Assembly (NCBI GenBank): GCA_944389515.1
Contig: CALXMQ010000004.1
Coordinates: 22,703 to 86,702, forward strand
Direction: 5' to 3'
Source: an uncultured Alphaproteobacteria bacterium
Lineage (GTDB): Bacteria > Pseudomonadota > Alphaproteobacteria > Rs-D84
DNA: 64,000 bases
Position 1 is the stretch's first letter. Every line of letters starts with the position of its first letter. This document shows, piece after piece, positions 51,773-61,410 of this stretch. The notes beneath the pieces are model-generated. The model had not been told where the DNA came from. It made no database searches and saw only the letters and a program-made list of their open reading frames with translations. Made by a program: the position numbers and the translations under genes.

Positions 51773-53399
51773 AATTCAAAGGTGCCCCCCAATGTTGTTG
51801 TATTGTGCGTTCTGCATCCATTGGGCTGACCAAAACCTGGGGCGTCAAGATAACAACCAACACATCACGCGTGGCCGATGTTTCACGCGACCCAGACAAT
51901 GCCATAAAGTCCGGATCGCCCAATCCATAACGCGTATCATTGCTTTCTTGTTTTTCAAATCCTGAAACCACCAACATCTGGCCAGATTCCATAATTACTT
52001 CCTGCATGAAACTGCGTTCTTCTACTTCGGGTAATTGCAGTGTCACTTCACCAATGGTTTGCTGCTGCATACGCAACAATTCACGCACAGACATTCTGAA
52101 CAGCAACAATATCTTGCCATTTTCCAAAACGTTCGGCAACAGTTGCATTGAAAACCCTGTTTCCAAATCATCTTGATCAACGGTACTGGATTCCACAGTT
52201 GTAAAGTTACGCGATTCAAAGCGTTTGATATACCCCGTTGTACGTGTATTATTCACCGGCGCCACACGATTATTACGTGTTGTCACCCCAACATTTGTCA
52301 CCAATGACACTTTACCTTGCTTGGCCAATGCCTGAATCAACGCATCTGTCCCAGCCAACGCAGACAACGAACCATTTTTAATCTGATCTTGGGTATACGC
52401 CCCAGATACCGTTGTGTTACCTTCTAAATGCGTTGCCCCTGTTGCCGCCGACACCGTATTTGACAGAACCGCAATATTCATTGAACTTGCTTCGGTGCTG
52501 GCCAAATTATTTTTCGGATTTGCAACAATATTTAATCCAGACGCAGAATTTATTGCCGCCGCCAAATTCAACCCAAACGCCGAATCGTTTGATATAGAAA
52601 CTTGTAACACTTTGACATCAATCGTCACCAGTTGTGACAAACGTCTGTTTTGCCGTTCAATATAATCCCCAACACGCGCCAATGTTGACGGTGGCGCCGT
52701 CACAGTAATTGTTCCCAAACTGCGCGACACAGTAAAACTGGCATTATCTGTATCACCAATAATTGTTTCCAGTGCATTTTCGATTTCATCCCACTCTTTC
52801 AGCGTAGATTCCAAAGACACCGCATTACCATCATCTGTTTCAACAGCGGTTTGATAAGAAACATCTGTGCCCAACGCATATAATGTAAACGTCTTGGTTT
52901 CTGTTTCATAAAAAACGATATCAGACTTATCATAATACCACAGCAAATCTAAATCTGTCGCCACCTGGGACAACAAACCAGACAAACTGCCCGTATATGC
53001 AACATTTATCGTTTTCTTTAACTTTTCAGAACTTATTTGATTATCAATTTTAACCGGTATACCTGTAATCGCGGTAATATTATTAGACAACGCTTGTAAC
53101 GTAACTGGTTGATTTAATAATATTGTAATCCCTGTACTAGATTCAAATTCCGATGGCAAATTATTGCGATGCGCCAAAATTGTTGACGAAGCCCCCAACC
53201 ACACCCCTTCGGACATAGAAACAGTATCACCATTTGCAACCTGGGCTGGTGGATTTTTTGACATTTCAAACGCATCATATGCATTGATAAAATCTTGGTC
53301 CACAGACGCCGCAACCTTGGCCGATTCTTTGGTGGCACACCCAGAAACCATCGCCCCCAACACACCACACATAAACAAAAATTTTATCGGTTTGATCAT
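51771..53399 (-). CDS. pilN: Type IVB pilus secretin lipoprotein (PilN-like)
   Basis: A 542-residue outer-membrane secretin with lipobox VSGC (Cys21). An N-terminal region has secretin N-domains (VTLQALSNNITAITGIPVKI, then LLSQVATDLDLLWYYD). The C-terminal secretin core has TVESSTVDQDDLETGFSMQL, MQEVIMESGQMLVVSGFE and DVLVVILTPQVLV. The arrangement fits PilN/BfpB of type IVB pili rather than PilQ of type IVa. A PilL/TcpQ-like gene just upstream supports this. Symbol by family, with moderate confidence. Confidence 0.88.
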   Translation of the reverse strand: MIKPIKFLFMCGVLGAMVSGCATKESAKVAASVDQDFINAYDAFEMSKNPPAQVANGDTVSMSEGVWLGASSTILAHRNNLPSEFESSTGITILLNQPVTLQALSNNITAITGIPVKIDNQISSEKLKKTINVAYTGSLSGLLSQVATDLDLLWYYDKSDIVFYETETKTFTLYALGTDVSYQTAVETDDGNAVSLESTLKEWDEIENALETIIGDTDNASFTVSRSLGTITVTAPPSTLARVGDYIERQNRRLSQLVTIDVKVLQVSISNDSAFGLNLAAAINSASGLNIVANPKNNLASTEASSMNIAVLSNTVSAATGATHLEGNTTVSGAYTQDQIKNGSLSALAGTDALIQALAKQGKVSLVTNVGVTTRNNRVAPVNNTRTTGYIKRFESRNFTTVESSTVDQDDLETGFSMQLLPNVLENGKILLLFRMSVRELLRMQQQTIGEVTLQLPEVEERSFMQEVIMESGQMLVVSGFEKQESNDTRYGLGDPDFMALSGSRETSATRDVLVVILTPQVLVSPMDAERTIQQHWGAPLN

Positions 53400-53425
53400 A
53401 TTTACAATCTCCTACGACGACGGTT

Positions 53426-54328
53426 TTATTCTTCAGTTGTTGAAACAACCAGAACCCTGTTTCCTTTATAGAACTTGGCATACGGGATTGGTGTCGCCCG
53501 TGCAAAATTACGCACCAGCGCAGATGCCACATCAACAAAGCGCCCTTTGAATACAGCACTGGCCTCTATTGGATATTCACGTGACGTCGCCCATACCAAA
53601 TCCCATCCTTCTTTGTTGCACCAATCCTGTAACACTTCACGCAAAGTCTGACCATTGGCAACAACCCATGAACGCACCTGATCGGTCAAAGTTACTGGTG
53701 CTTCGGCATCGGCGGATACGTCGACTGCAATTTCTGCATCCAATGATTCCACCGCTTCATTAGCAGCGGCAATTTCTTCTTCACTCATACCAAACTTTGC
53801 CATAAACGCTTCGTATCCATCACGATAATTGTTGCAATCTTGGCGACTGCTGCGTGATACTGACAGAATTGTTCCGCCATCATCTTCTAACATTTCACGT
53901 CCCAACAGTGGCATTTCTGCACCACTGGCACACGGATTATCAAACCCAGCCGGCACCTGGGTTCCATGCAGCATATTTGCCCCCCCAGACCAACCATTAA
54001 AATCGCCATCTGTTGCCCCAGCCAAGTTAAAATTATTTTCAACAACTAAATCGGCACCAATCTTTGATACGATACGAATATTATCTTTATCACCCTGGCC
54101 AGAACACGCGCCATCTTCGCATGCAACCGTTACGTCCGCATCAGACCCAGCAATCGGCCACACAGGCACCGCCTGTTGCACAGATTCATCAACCTGAACA
54201 CTTTCTGTCACCGCTGGTGCCGCGGAATAATAAACCTCTGATGTAACAACCTGGGGCAGATTATCTGCGGCAAAGCAATAACCAGCCGCGGTTGCAAACA
54301 TTGCGACAATTAAAAATTTACGGAACAT
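53426..54328 (-). CDS. PilL/TcpQ-like pilus protein
   Basis: A 300-residue exported protein with a signal peptide (MFRKFLIVAMFATAAGYCFA). The first 200 residues are acidic and low in structure, with two cysteines in SCSGQGDK-type context. The C-terminal 80 residues match the TcpQ/PilL C-terminal domain: WVVANGQTLREVLQDWCNKE, GWDLVWATSREYPIEASAVF, and FYKGNRVLVVST. TcpQ-type proteins help the secretin assemble. The start is set by GAAAGGAAGTTTTT. It precedes the secretin gene by 26 bases, so the two form an operon. Confidence 0.8.
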   Translation of the reverse strand: MFRKFLIVAMFATAAGYCFAADNLPQVVTSEVYYSAAPAVTESVQVDESVQQAVPVWPIAGSDADVTVACEDGACSGQGDKDNIRIVSKIGADLVVENNFNLAGATDGDFNGWSGGANMLHGTQVPAGFDNPCASGAEMPLLGREMLEDDGGTILSVSRSSRQDCNNYRDGYEAFMAKFGMSEEEIAAANEAVESLDAEIAVDVSADAEAPVTLTDQVRSWVVANGQTLREVLQDWCNKEGWDLVWATSREYPIEASAVFKGRFVDVASALVRNFARATPIPYAKFYKGNRVLVVSTTEE

Positions 54329-54440
54329 AAAAACTTCCTTTCCTGAACGCGTTATCATATTTATTATACATATTATAACAACTTGACCGAATCTGTGCAA
54401 GACTAAAACGCACCGCAAAAATTATATCCCAAAGATAAAA

Positions 54441-54469
54441 TCGCACGAATCGGCAAAAGATGTTATACT
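54441..54469 (+). promoter_or_regulatory. Promoter of the suf operon, GANTC in spacer
   Basis: TATACT (54464-54469) is a good -10, with a poor -35 (TCGCAC) 17 bp upstream. GAATC begins exactly 17 bases before the -10, as at 20899 and 35648. A weak -35 with a GANTC site suggests an activator-dependent promoter. Confidence 0.5.
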
Positions 54470-54502
54470 GAACCCGACAAACAAATTCATCAGGGGAATC
54501 AT

Positions 54503-55048
54503 ATGCAAAACACGTTGATAATTATTGGTATTTCTGTGGTTTTATTGATACAAATCGTAATTTTTTATTATATATACACAACAAATTCGCGTATTCGCGA
54601 TGTGGCCAAAACACTGACGCATCAATACAATTTGATTGTAAAAATTCAATCTGTATTAAAAAACAAATCTGCAACGAACGCAGTGGCTGAAAATGCAGAA
54701 ATGATATACCAAGATTTGTTACAAAATTTGATACCAATTATGGCGGCGATTGATGTTATGCCCCGTAATACAAACGAACACCCATTATGGCGCGCATTGG
54801 GTGGAATAATGGACGAATATGCAAAAAATCCATTTGCACTGGAAAAATTACGTCGTTGCATCAAACTGGATGCCGAAGTGGCACGCAGTGTTGATAACTA
54901 TATGAACCGCGCAGACGGATTTTTGAACCACTTGACGACCACGGATCCAGATGGAATACTGGCTGCAACGTTTACAGACGGTTTGTTGGGGCAATCATTG
55001 ACATTTTTTGCCCAGGCAAAACAACTGGCCGCCCAAACAAACGAATAA
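54503..55048 (+). CDS. Unrecognised single-TM protein preceding sufB
   Basis: A 181-residue protein with one N-terminal membrane span (LIIIGISVVLLIQIVIFYYI) and a helical soluble part (LTHQYNLIVKIQSVLKNKSA, EKLRRCIKLDAEVARSVDNY). AGGGGAATCAT precedes the ATG. The sufB ATG lies 3 bases after its stop, so it is probably translated with the suf genes. No known family recognised. A membrane partner for Fe-S assembly is only a guess from position. Confidence 0.6.
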   Translation: MQNTLIIIGISVVLLIQIVIFYYIYTTNSRIRDVAKTLTHQYNLIVKIQSVLKNKSATNAVAENAEMIYQDLLQNLIPIMAAIDVMPRNTNEHPLWRALGGIMDEYAKNPFALEKLRRCIKLDAEVARSVDNYMNRADGFLNHLTTTDPDGILAATFTDGLLGQSLTFFAQAKQLAAQTNE

Positions 55049-55051
55049 CAA

Positions 55052-56389
55052 ATGCCAAAATTATCAGAAAATCTTATTCGTGAAATATCTGAAATTCGTT
55101 CTGAACCAGGTTGGTTGCTGCAATGGCGACTGGGGGCATTTGACGCATGGAAAAAAATGACCGCGCCACATTGGGGTGAAATTGATTATCCTGATATTGA
55201 TTATAACGATTTGAATTATTACAACCAAACAAAACCGATTGATAATTCAGACCTGCGGCAAACATATGAAAAAATGGGTTTACCAGAAAGTGAACAAAAC
55301 GCATTACTGGGCATGGCAACCGACACGGTTATTGACAGTCGTTCTGTTCATACATCATACACCGATGAATTAAATAAACTGGGCATAATATTTTTGCCTT
55401 TTTCAGATGCGGTAAAACAATATCCTGATTTGGTAAAAAAATACCTGGGGACTGTTGTATCGGCAACTGATAATTTTTTTGCGGCACTGAACGCGGCAGT
55501 ATTTTCAGACGGCACATTTGTATATATTCCACCACGAACCAAATGCCCCATTGATTTGGCCAGTTATTTCAGAATTGAAACCGCAAAAATCGGTCAATTT
55601 GAACGAACACTGATAATTGCAGACACTGGTTCCGAACTTAGTTATATGGAAGGATGCAGCGCCCCCCGTCGTCCAAACCATCAATTACACAGTGGGGTTG
55701 TTGAAATTATTGTGCATGATAACGCAACCGTAAAATATGCAACTGTGCAAAATTGGTATGCCGGCGATTTATCTGAAAATGCAGACGCAACAAAAACCGG
55801 TGGTATATTAAATTTTGTAACAAAACGCGGTCGATGCGAAAATAATGCACGTCTGGACTGGACCCAGGTTGAAATTGGTGCTGCAATGACGTGGAAATAT
55901 CCATCAACAATTCTGGTTGGTAATGGCGCAAAATCTGATTTTTATTCATTGGCAATCACACGTGGTGGTCAACAAGCAGACACCGGTACAAAAATGATTC
56001 ATATCGGGGACAATACGATATCAAACATTGTATCATACGGTGTTGCATTGGACACATCGCGCCAAACATTTCGCAGTTTGGTCAGTTTTTCTGGTCACGG
56101 CGGTAAAAACGTATCAAAATGCGATACACGCCTGGTTGGTAATATGGCTGTGGCAAATACATTACCAACAATCATACATTCAAATGGCGACAACCTGCAA
56201 AGCCACGAAGCCACCACCGGTGCCATTGATGCCCACCAATTACAATTTTTAATGTCTGCTGGTATTGATGAAGATACATCCACAGCATTGATAATCGGTG
56301 CAGCCGCAAACCCAATTATATCACGATTACCAATGGAATTTTTGGTTGAATCAAAACAACTGATTCAAATGGCATTGGACAGAAAATAA
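55052..56389 (+). CDS. sufB: Fe-S assembly scaffold SufB
   Basis: A 445-residue SufB/SufD-family scaffold of the SUF iron-sulfur pathway. SufB-type features are VYIPPRTKCPIDLASYFRIE, DTGSELSYMEGCSAPRRPNH, the KCDTRLVGNMAVANTLPTII block with the conserved Cys, and QSHEATTGAID. It is shorter than E. coli SufB by about 50 residues, mainly at the N-terminus. sufC follows after 14 bases; no sufD, sufS or sufE is visible here. Confidence 0.92.
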   Translation: MPKLSENLIREISEIRSEPGWLLQWRLGAFDAWKKMTAPHWGEIDYPDIDYNDLNYYNQTKPIDNSDLRQTYEKMGLPESEQNALLGMATDTVIDSRSVHTSYTDELNKLGIIFLPFSDAVKQYPDLVKKYLGTVVSATDNFFAALNAAVFSDGTFVYIPPRTKCPIDLASYFRIETAKIGQFERTLIIADTGSELSYMEGCSAPRRPNHQLHSGVVEIIVHDNATVKYATVQNWYAGDLSENADATKTGGILNFVTKRGRCENNARLDWTQVEIGAAMTWKYPSTILVGNGAKSDFYSLAITRGGQQADTGTKMIHIGDNTISNIVSYGVALDTSRQTFRSLVSFSGHGGKNVSKCDTRLVGNMAVANTLPTIIHSNGDNLQSHEATTGAIDAHQLQFLMSAGIDEDTSTALIIGAAANPIISRLPMEFLVESKQLIQMALDRK

Positions 56390-56403
56390 GTACGGGGAAC
56401 ACG

Positions 56404-57081
56404 ATGTTAGAAATAAAAAATTTATCCGTATCACTGGATGATAAAGAACTTTTGCACGATATAAATCTGACTGTTGCAAATGGTGCACGCCATTTATTAT
56501 CTGGTCATAATGGGTCTGGGAAATCAACATTGGTATCCACCATCGCGGGCACCCCAGAATATACAATAACAAACGGAAAAATCATATTTGATGGTCGCGA
56601 TATAACCCACGAAAACATGACAACACGTGCATTATTGGGGATATTTGTTGGCGCGCAAAATGTACCAGAAATTTCCGGTTTGACCGTACTCAGTTTTCTA
56701 AAACACGCCGCCATTGCCCATCATCACTTTGATACCGGCCACGATTTATCCATGGGGGAATTTTTGGCAAAATTAGAAGATGCACGCACAAAACTTGACA
56801 TCCCCCAGCAATGGTTAAACCGCAGCATAAATGTTGGATTTTCTGGTGGTGAACGCAAGCGTTTGATGTTGCTGCGTCTGGTTATGACACAACCAAAATT
56901 TGCAATTCTGGATGAACCTGATTCTGGTGCAGATGCCACCGTGCAACAACAAATTGCCGATATCATACACGAAATGACTGACACAACATTTTTATTCATC
57001 AGTCACCAGAAAAATTTCACTGATATGATAAAACCAACAAACATAACAACTTTGTCTGATGGAAAAATTATGATAGAATAA
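56404..57081 (+). CDS. sufC: Fe-S assembly ATPase SufC
   Basis: A 225-residue ABC-type ATPase of the SUF complex. Walker A is SGHNGSGKSTL, the signature is SGGERKRLMLLRLVM, Walker B is FAILDEPDSGAD, and the H-loop is FISHQKNF. The partner SufB lies upstream. As the window holds only SufB, the functional complex may be SufB2C2 or a SufD may be encoded elsewhere. Confidence 0.95.
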   Translation: MLEIKNLSVSLDDKELLHDINLTVANGARHLLSGHNGSGKSTLVSTIAGTPEYTITNGKIIFDGRDITHENMTTRALLGIFVGAQNVPEISGLTVLSFLKHAAIAHHHFDTGHDLSMGEFLAKLEDARTKLDIPQQWLNRSINVGFSGGERKRLMLLRLVMTQPKFAILDEPDSGADATVQQQIADIIHEMTDTTFLFISHQKNFTDMIKPTNITTLSDGKIMIE

Positions 57082-57114
57082 TCACCAAAGCGGTATTATC
57101 AAAAGGGGTATATA

Positions 57115-58011
57115 ATGGCAAATAAAAAATCACAATCTGTACTGACGTGGATATTATGGCATCCGTTCAAATTTGCCATTATTTCGTTTTTGTTGATTAT
57201 GTTGGTAACCATGATACTCAGTGCATGTGGCATTTCTAATGGTTGGCCAATGACATTGGGGATTATTGGTGCAATTATATGTGCCACTGTGATTACATTT
57301 TATACAATGCCGCGTGGTAATATGGACAGACGTGGTTTTATCGCATTAAATAATGTCCAGATGATTGTTGTTTCAACGGCATTTATAATATCAACCATAA
57401 TTTTAACACACTTTCAAAATGAAATCGCAACACGTCTGGCGTGGGCTGGCATTACCAACAACACATCTGTTATCACAGTAATAATTATCGCTGGGCTGTT
57501 TTATATGTACCTGTGCGGTATATTCTTTACAAATATATATGCAAAATATCAACGTTGCCACAGTATGGGTATTGCCCCATGGAAAATAATATGCACAATG
57601 CCATTTGGATTTGGTTTATTATGGACACCCGGATATTTGTTATCAGATGAAACAAAATCCACATCTACGGTTACCGTGCAATCAAAATGGTATTACAAAC
57701 TGACAAATTGGATAATGTCCAGTTCTGCATACACAACATTGGCATTTGCCATCGCCACAATTTATGCCGGATTCTTTTATGGTTTTAACATGGCAATACT
57801 GACAATGTGTTGCGCTGTGGTATTTGCATTATGGTATCGCATTGTTGGACTGTCTGGTTTTCGCCAGCAACTGGGGCGTGGATACGCATATTTTGCAATC
57901 GCAATAAATGTATTGCTGATTATCGGTTTCATTATATTGTTCAGCACAACATTAGAAACCGCCGCAAACATAACAATGAACATCAGTGATATGGCAACAT
58001 CCAACATATAA
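57115..58011 (+). CDS. Multi-pass membrane protein of unknown function
   Basis: A 298-residue integral membrane protein with seven or eight hydrophobic segments, for example FAIISFLLIMLVTMILSACG, MTLGIIGAIICATVITFYTM, ITVIIIAGLFYMYLCGIFFT and FAIAINVLLIIGFIILFSTT. The third and fourth segments border the motif CTMPFGFGLLWTPGYLLSDE. Residues between segments are mostly uncharged. Its 5' spacing to sufC (33 bases) suggests the same transcript. I find no transporter signature. Confidence 0.6.
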   Translation: MANKKSQSVLTWILWHPFKFAIISFLLIMLVTMILSACGISNGWPMTLGIIGAIICATVITFYTMPRGNMDRRGFIALNNVQMIVVSTAFIISTIILTHFQNEIATRLAWAGITNNTSVITVIIIAGLFYMYLCGIFFTNIYAKYQRCHSMGIAPWKIICTMPFGFGLLWTPGYLLSDETKSTSTVTVQSKWYYKLTNWIMSSSAYTTLAFAIATIYAGFFYGFNMAILTMCCAVVFALWYRIVGLSGFRQQLGRGYAYFAIAINVLLIIGFIILFSTTLETAANITMNISDMATSNI

Positions 58012-58058
58012 AAAACGCGCTGGATGCATGTATGCGTGGCATAGCAAAGGAATTTAAC

Positions 58059-59105
58059 ATGAACGGAATAATAATATTTATTGCTGTAATTATGTTTTTA
58101 TGGTTGGGTCGTTCTATACTGATTCCACTGTTGGTTGCAACATTTTTATGGTACCTGATAAACGCGACTGCAACATACGTGCGTAAAATATTTCCGTTTA
58201 ATAATGACGATGCCCGTATTGCACGACCGATTGCTGCGCGTGCATTTGATTGGACATCCAATATTTTGTCTGTATTGGTAATGTGCGGATTGTTATATTT
58301 CTTTGCGACACAAATCCAACCAATGTTCCGCGAACTGGTTGTCGCCCTGCCCGAATTACAACATAAATTCGTCCAATTCGGCAATTATCTGTCACAATCA
58401 CTGGGATTACACTTTGATGCAGGCATGATACCCAATATCGCCAATGTCGCGGCCAGTGTTGGTGCATCTGTTGCAGGTATCGTAACATCCACAGGTATGA
58501 TTTTGGTATATATGATATTCCTGTTTGTAGAACAAAGCACATTTAACAAGAAATTTGCAGCCCTGATTCCAAACAAACGTGAATATAAAAAAGCACGCTT
58601 TATAATCGACAGTATTGACGATAATATGAAAAAATATCTGTTTATGAAAACAGTTTTATCTGGAATTACTGGGGTACTGTCATATTTCTGGCTGCAAATG
58701 ATTGGCGTTGAATTTGCAGGAATATGGGCATTTATCGTATTTGTAACCAGCTATATCCCAACAATCGGCGCGATTGTTGCATGCGCATTACCAATATTGT
58801 ATTCGTTGGTAACCGCCCCATCATTACAACAACCATTATTGACAGCGGTCGGTTTAATCGCATTACAGGTTATATTCGGTAACATCTTGGAACCAAAATT
58901 CACAGGCAAAACATTAAACTTGTCGACATTGGCAATATTGATAAACCTGGTATTCTGGGGCATGATATGGGGTATTGCCGGTATGTTTTTCAGTGTGCCA
59001 TTACTGGTTGCCATATTCATTATCACCGCGCAATTCGATTCTACGCGCTGGATTGCCGTGCTATTATCCGCAGATGGCAAAATACCTGATAAAAACGAAG
59101 AATAA
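58059..59105 (+). CDS. AI-2E/PerM-family transporter
   Basis: A 348-residue inner-membrane protein of the PerM/AI-2E family (UPF0118). It has about seven TMs. GITGVLSYFWLQMIGVEFAG, FVTSYIPTIGAIVACALPI and GNILEPKFTGKTLNLSTLAI are conserved blocks. The substrate is unknown; relatives transport AI-2 or sodium/protons. The start ATG is taken at 58059, 13 bases after AAAGGAATTTAAC, rather than the earlier in-frame ATG. Confidence 0.88.
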   Translation: MNGIIIFIAVIMFLWLGRSILIPLLVATFLWYLINATATYVRKIFPFNNDDARIARPIAARAFDWTSNILSVLVMCGLLYFFATQIQPMFRELVVALPELQHKFVQFGNYLSQSLGLHFDAGMIPNIANVAASVGASVAGIVTSTGMILVYMIFLFVEQSTFNKKFAALIPNKREYKKARFIIDSIDDNMKKYLFMKTVLSGITGVLSYFWLQMIGVEFAGIWAFIVFVTSYIPTIGAIVACALPILYSLVTAPSLQQPLLTAVGLIALQVIFGNILEPKFTGKTLNLSTLAILINLVFWGMIWGIAGMFFSVPLLVAIFIITAQFDSTRWIAVLLSADGKIPDKNEE

Positions 59106-59128
59106 AAACGGTGCTATATGCACCGTTT
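59106..59128 (+). terminator. Terminator of the sufB operon
   Basis: AAACGGTGC/GCACCGTTT 9-bp stem with a 5-base loop, followed by TCTGCTGTTTTTTT. Confidence 0.8.
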
Positions 59129-59139
59129 CTGCTGTTTTT

Positions 59140-59592
59140 TTATTTCAAGCGCCGAATTACCGCAATCGCATTTTCTAAAATAATACGCGCAGATTCTGAA
59201 TCCAAACCACGTTTGATATCAGAAACGCGCACACGCCCCATTTCATCTTGGGCCGCATAACTGGTCAATGTTTCATCAATAAAACATATTGGTAAATCAG
59301 TATATCCTGATAATTCCGTGGCACATGCACGCACAGCATCTGTGGTTTCGGACGAATTTCCATCCATATGTAACGGCAACCCAATAACAATACCGACAAC
59401 ATTTTCATCCGTCGCGATACCTGCAATTTGCTGTGCAATCGATGGCATACCCCGTCCAGATAAAATCGCAGGACGCGTAAACACAAATTCACGTGACGCA
59501 TCAGACACAGCCACCCCAGTACGCCGCGCCCCCCAGTCAACACCCAATATGCGCCCAGCGCGCGGAAAATCGTTGAAATTCGGCAAAATCAT
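59140..59592 (-). CDS. ruvX: Putative Holliday-junction resolvase/rRNA nuclease YqgF
   Basis: A 150-residue RNase H-fold protein. GRILGVDWGARRTGVAVSD carries the first catalytic Asp. IVIGLPLHMDGNSSETTDAV and FIDETLTSYAAQDEM carry the later acidic residues. In E. coli it is implicated in 16S rRNA 5' maturation. AGGGGAAATTATACA precedes the ATG. The divergent gatC lies 50 bases away. Confidence 0.9.
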   Translation of the reverse strand: MILPNFNDFPRAGRILGVDWGARRTGVAVSDASREFVFTRPAILSGRGMPSIAQQIAGIATDENVVGIVIGLPLHMDGNSSETTDAVRACATELSGYTDLPICFIDETLTSYAAQDEMGRVRVSDIKRGLDSESARIILENAIAVIRRLK

Positions 59593-59643
59593 TGTATAAT
59601 TTCCCCTGATGTTTTATAGATTATAAACAGAATAGGATTCAAA

Positions 59644-59937
59644 ATGGCATTTAGCAAGCAACAATTAAAAAAATTTGCCGATTTAATCAGAATTGATGTA
59701 TCAGATGAAAAATTAGAACAGATGAATATTGATTCTGTAATTCAATGGTTGGACAAATTACAACAAATTGATACAACTGGTGTTGAACCGATGTTAAACC
59801 CGGCTGAACATAAATTACCACAACGTGCAGACGTGGTGACCGACGGTAATATTCGTGATGCAGTTTTGGCAAACGACCCAGACACCGCCGGCGTATCGCG
59901 CGGATATTTTGCTGTACCAAAAGTAATGGATGAATAA
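59644..59937 (+). CDS. gatC: Glutamyl-tRNA(Gln)/Asp-tRNA(Asn) amidotransferase C
   Basis: A 97-residue stabilising subunit of GatCAB. KQQLKKFADLIRIDVSDEKL matches the N-terminal helix, VEPMLNPAEHKLPQRADVVT the linker, and AVLANDPDTAGVSRGYFAVP the C-terminal segment with Pro-x-V end. AGGATTCAAA precedes the start. gatA starts 2 bases after its stop. Confidence 0.95.
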   Translation: MAFSKQQLKKFADLIRIDVSDEKLEQMNIDSVIQWLDKLQQIDTTGVEPMLNPAEHKLPQRADVVTDGNIRDAVLANDPDTAGVSRGYFAVPKVMDE

Positions 59938-59939
59938 CG

Positions 59940-61406
59940 ATGATAGATTTAACAATAACAGAAGCACTGGAAAAATTAAAATCACGCGAAATCAGCGCAA
60001 CCGAATTGACACGTGCATATTTGGACAGAATTGAAAAATACGGCACAGATTTGAATTGTTACATTACAACAACGCCTGAACGCGCATTATCAGATGCGGC
60101 GGCGGCCGATGCACGCTATGCGGCCGGAACCCCACTGCCACTGGATGGTATCCCCATCGGGATGAAGGATTTATTTGCAACGCATAACATTCGTACAACT
60201 GCGGCGTCACATATGTTGGAAAATTTTGTACCGCAATACGAATCAACTGTTTCACAAAAATTCATTGATGCTGGCACGGTTTTATTGGGGAAAACTAATC
60301 TGGACGAATTTGCAATGGGAACATTCAGCAAAACAAGTTATTTTGGTGCCCCAATAAATCCATGGCAACACGAACGTAAATTGACGGCTGGCGGATCATC
60401 CGGTGGCACAACCAGTGCGGTTGCGTCCGGCTTGGCCATGGGGGGCACGGGTACAGATACGGGTGGTTCGATTCGTTTTCCTGCATCCATCACTGGTTTG
60501 GTTGGTATGAAGCCAACATACGGTCTGTGCAGTCGTTGGGGCTGTGTCGCATTTGCATCCAGTCTGGACACCCCTGGACCAATCGCGCGTACTGTTGACG
60601 ATGCTGCATTATTGTTATCTGCGATGGCCGGTCATGATGACAAAGATTCAACCAGTGCAGATGCCGGATTTCATGCACATACGCCGCTTGACCCAATTTT
60701 GGGCGACGGTAAAAAATTACGCATTGGCGTGATAAAAGAATTTTCAGATGTTGAAATTTCACCAGATATGAAACGCATATTTGACGCGCGTATCGCAGAC
60801 CTGAAATCATTGGGTGCAGAAATTGTCGAAGTTTCAATCCCAAACATCCTGGACGCACTGGCGGCATATTATATCATCGCCCCAGCCGAAGCGTCATCAA
60901 ACCTGGCACGCTATGACGGCATGCGTTATGGCCTGCGTGTTGATGGTGACGATTTAATTGATACATACAAAAAAACGCGCGCCGCCGGATTTGGTACCGA
61001 AGTGCAACGCCGCCTTATTGTTGGTACCGCAGTATTGTCCAGCGAATCATATGAAGTATATTTTATGCAGGCTGCACGCGTCCGCAGATTGATTGCAGAT
61101 GCATTTAATCGCGCATTTGAACAATGTGATTTAATCGTATGCCCGGCCGGTGCCGGAACGGCATTACCGTTGGATTCTGATTTATCGCCCCTGGAATATT
61201 ATGCGTTGGATTTGTTTACCGTGGCAATGAACCTGGCCGGTATTCCGGCATGCAGTGTTCCTGCTGGGATTGCAGAAAATGGATTACCATTGGGGCTGCA
61301 AACTGTTGGGCGGAAATTTGACGACATGCGTGTAATGCAACTGGCAAAGCACATTGAGCAATTTGCCGGTATTGATAATCGTCCAACAAAAATAATGGGG
61401 AAATAA
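59940..61406 (+). CDS. gatA: Amidotransferase subunit A
   Basis: A 488-residue amidase that supplies ammonia from glutamine. The amidase signature is complete: GMKDLF (Lys), GGSSGGTTSAVASG (cis-Ser) and TGTDTGGSIRFPAS (nucleophilic Ser). The C-terminal NLAGIPACSVPAG is typical. With gatB and gatC it forms Gln-tRNA(Gln) and/or Asn-tRNA(Asn) by transamidation, implying no GlnRS (and possibly no AsnRS) in the genome. Confidence 0.97.
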   Translation: MIDLTITEALEKLKSREISATELTRAYLDRIEKYGTDLNCYITTTPERALSDAAAADARYAAGTPLPLDGIPIGMKDLFATHNIRTTAASHMLENFVPQYESTVSQKFIDAGTVLLGKTNLDEFAMGTFSKTSYFGAPINPWQHERKLTAGGSSGGTTSAVASGLAMGGTGTDTGGSIRFPASITGLVGMKPTYGLCSRWGCVAFASSLDTPGPIARTVDDAALLLSAMAGHDDKDSTSADAGFHAHTPLDPILGDGKKLRIGVIKEFSDVEISPDMKRIFDARIADLKSLGAEIVEVSIPNILDALAAYYIIAPAEASSNLARYDGMRYGLRVDGDDLIDTYKKTRAAGFGTEVQRRLIVGTAVLSSESYEVYFMQAARVRRLIADAFNRAFEQCDLIVCPAGAGTALPLDSDLSPLEYYALDLFTVAMNLAGIPACSVPAGIAENGLPLGLQTVGRKFDDMRVMQLAKHIEQFAGIDNRPTKIMGK

Positions 61407-61410
61407 AAAA

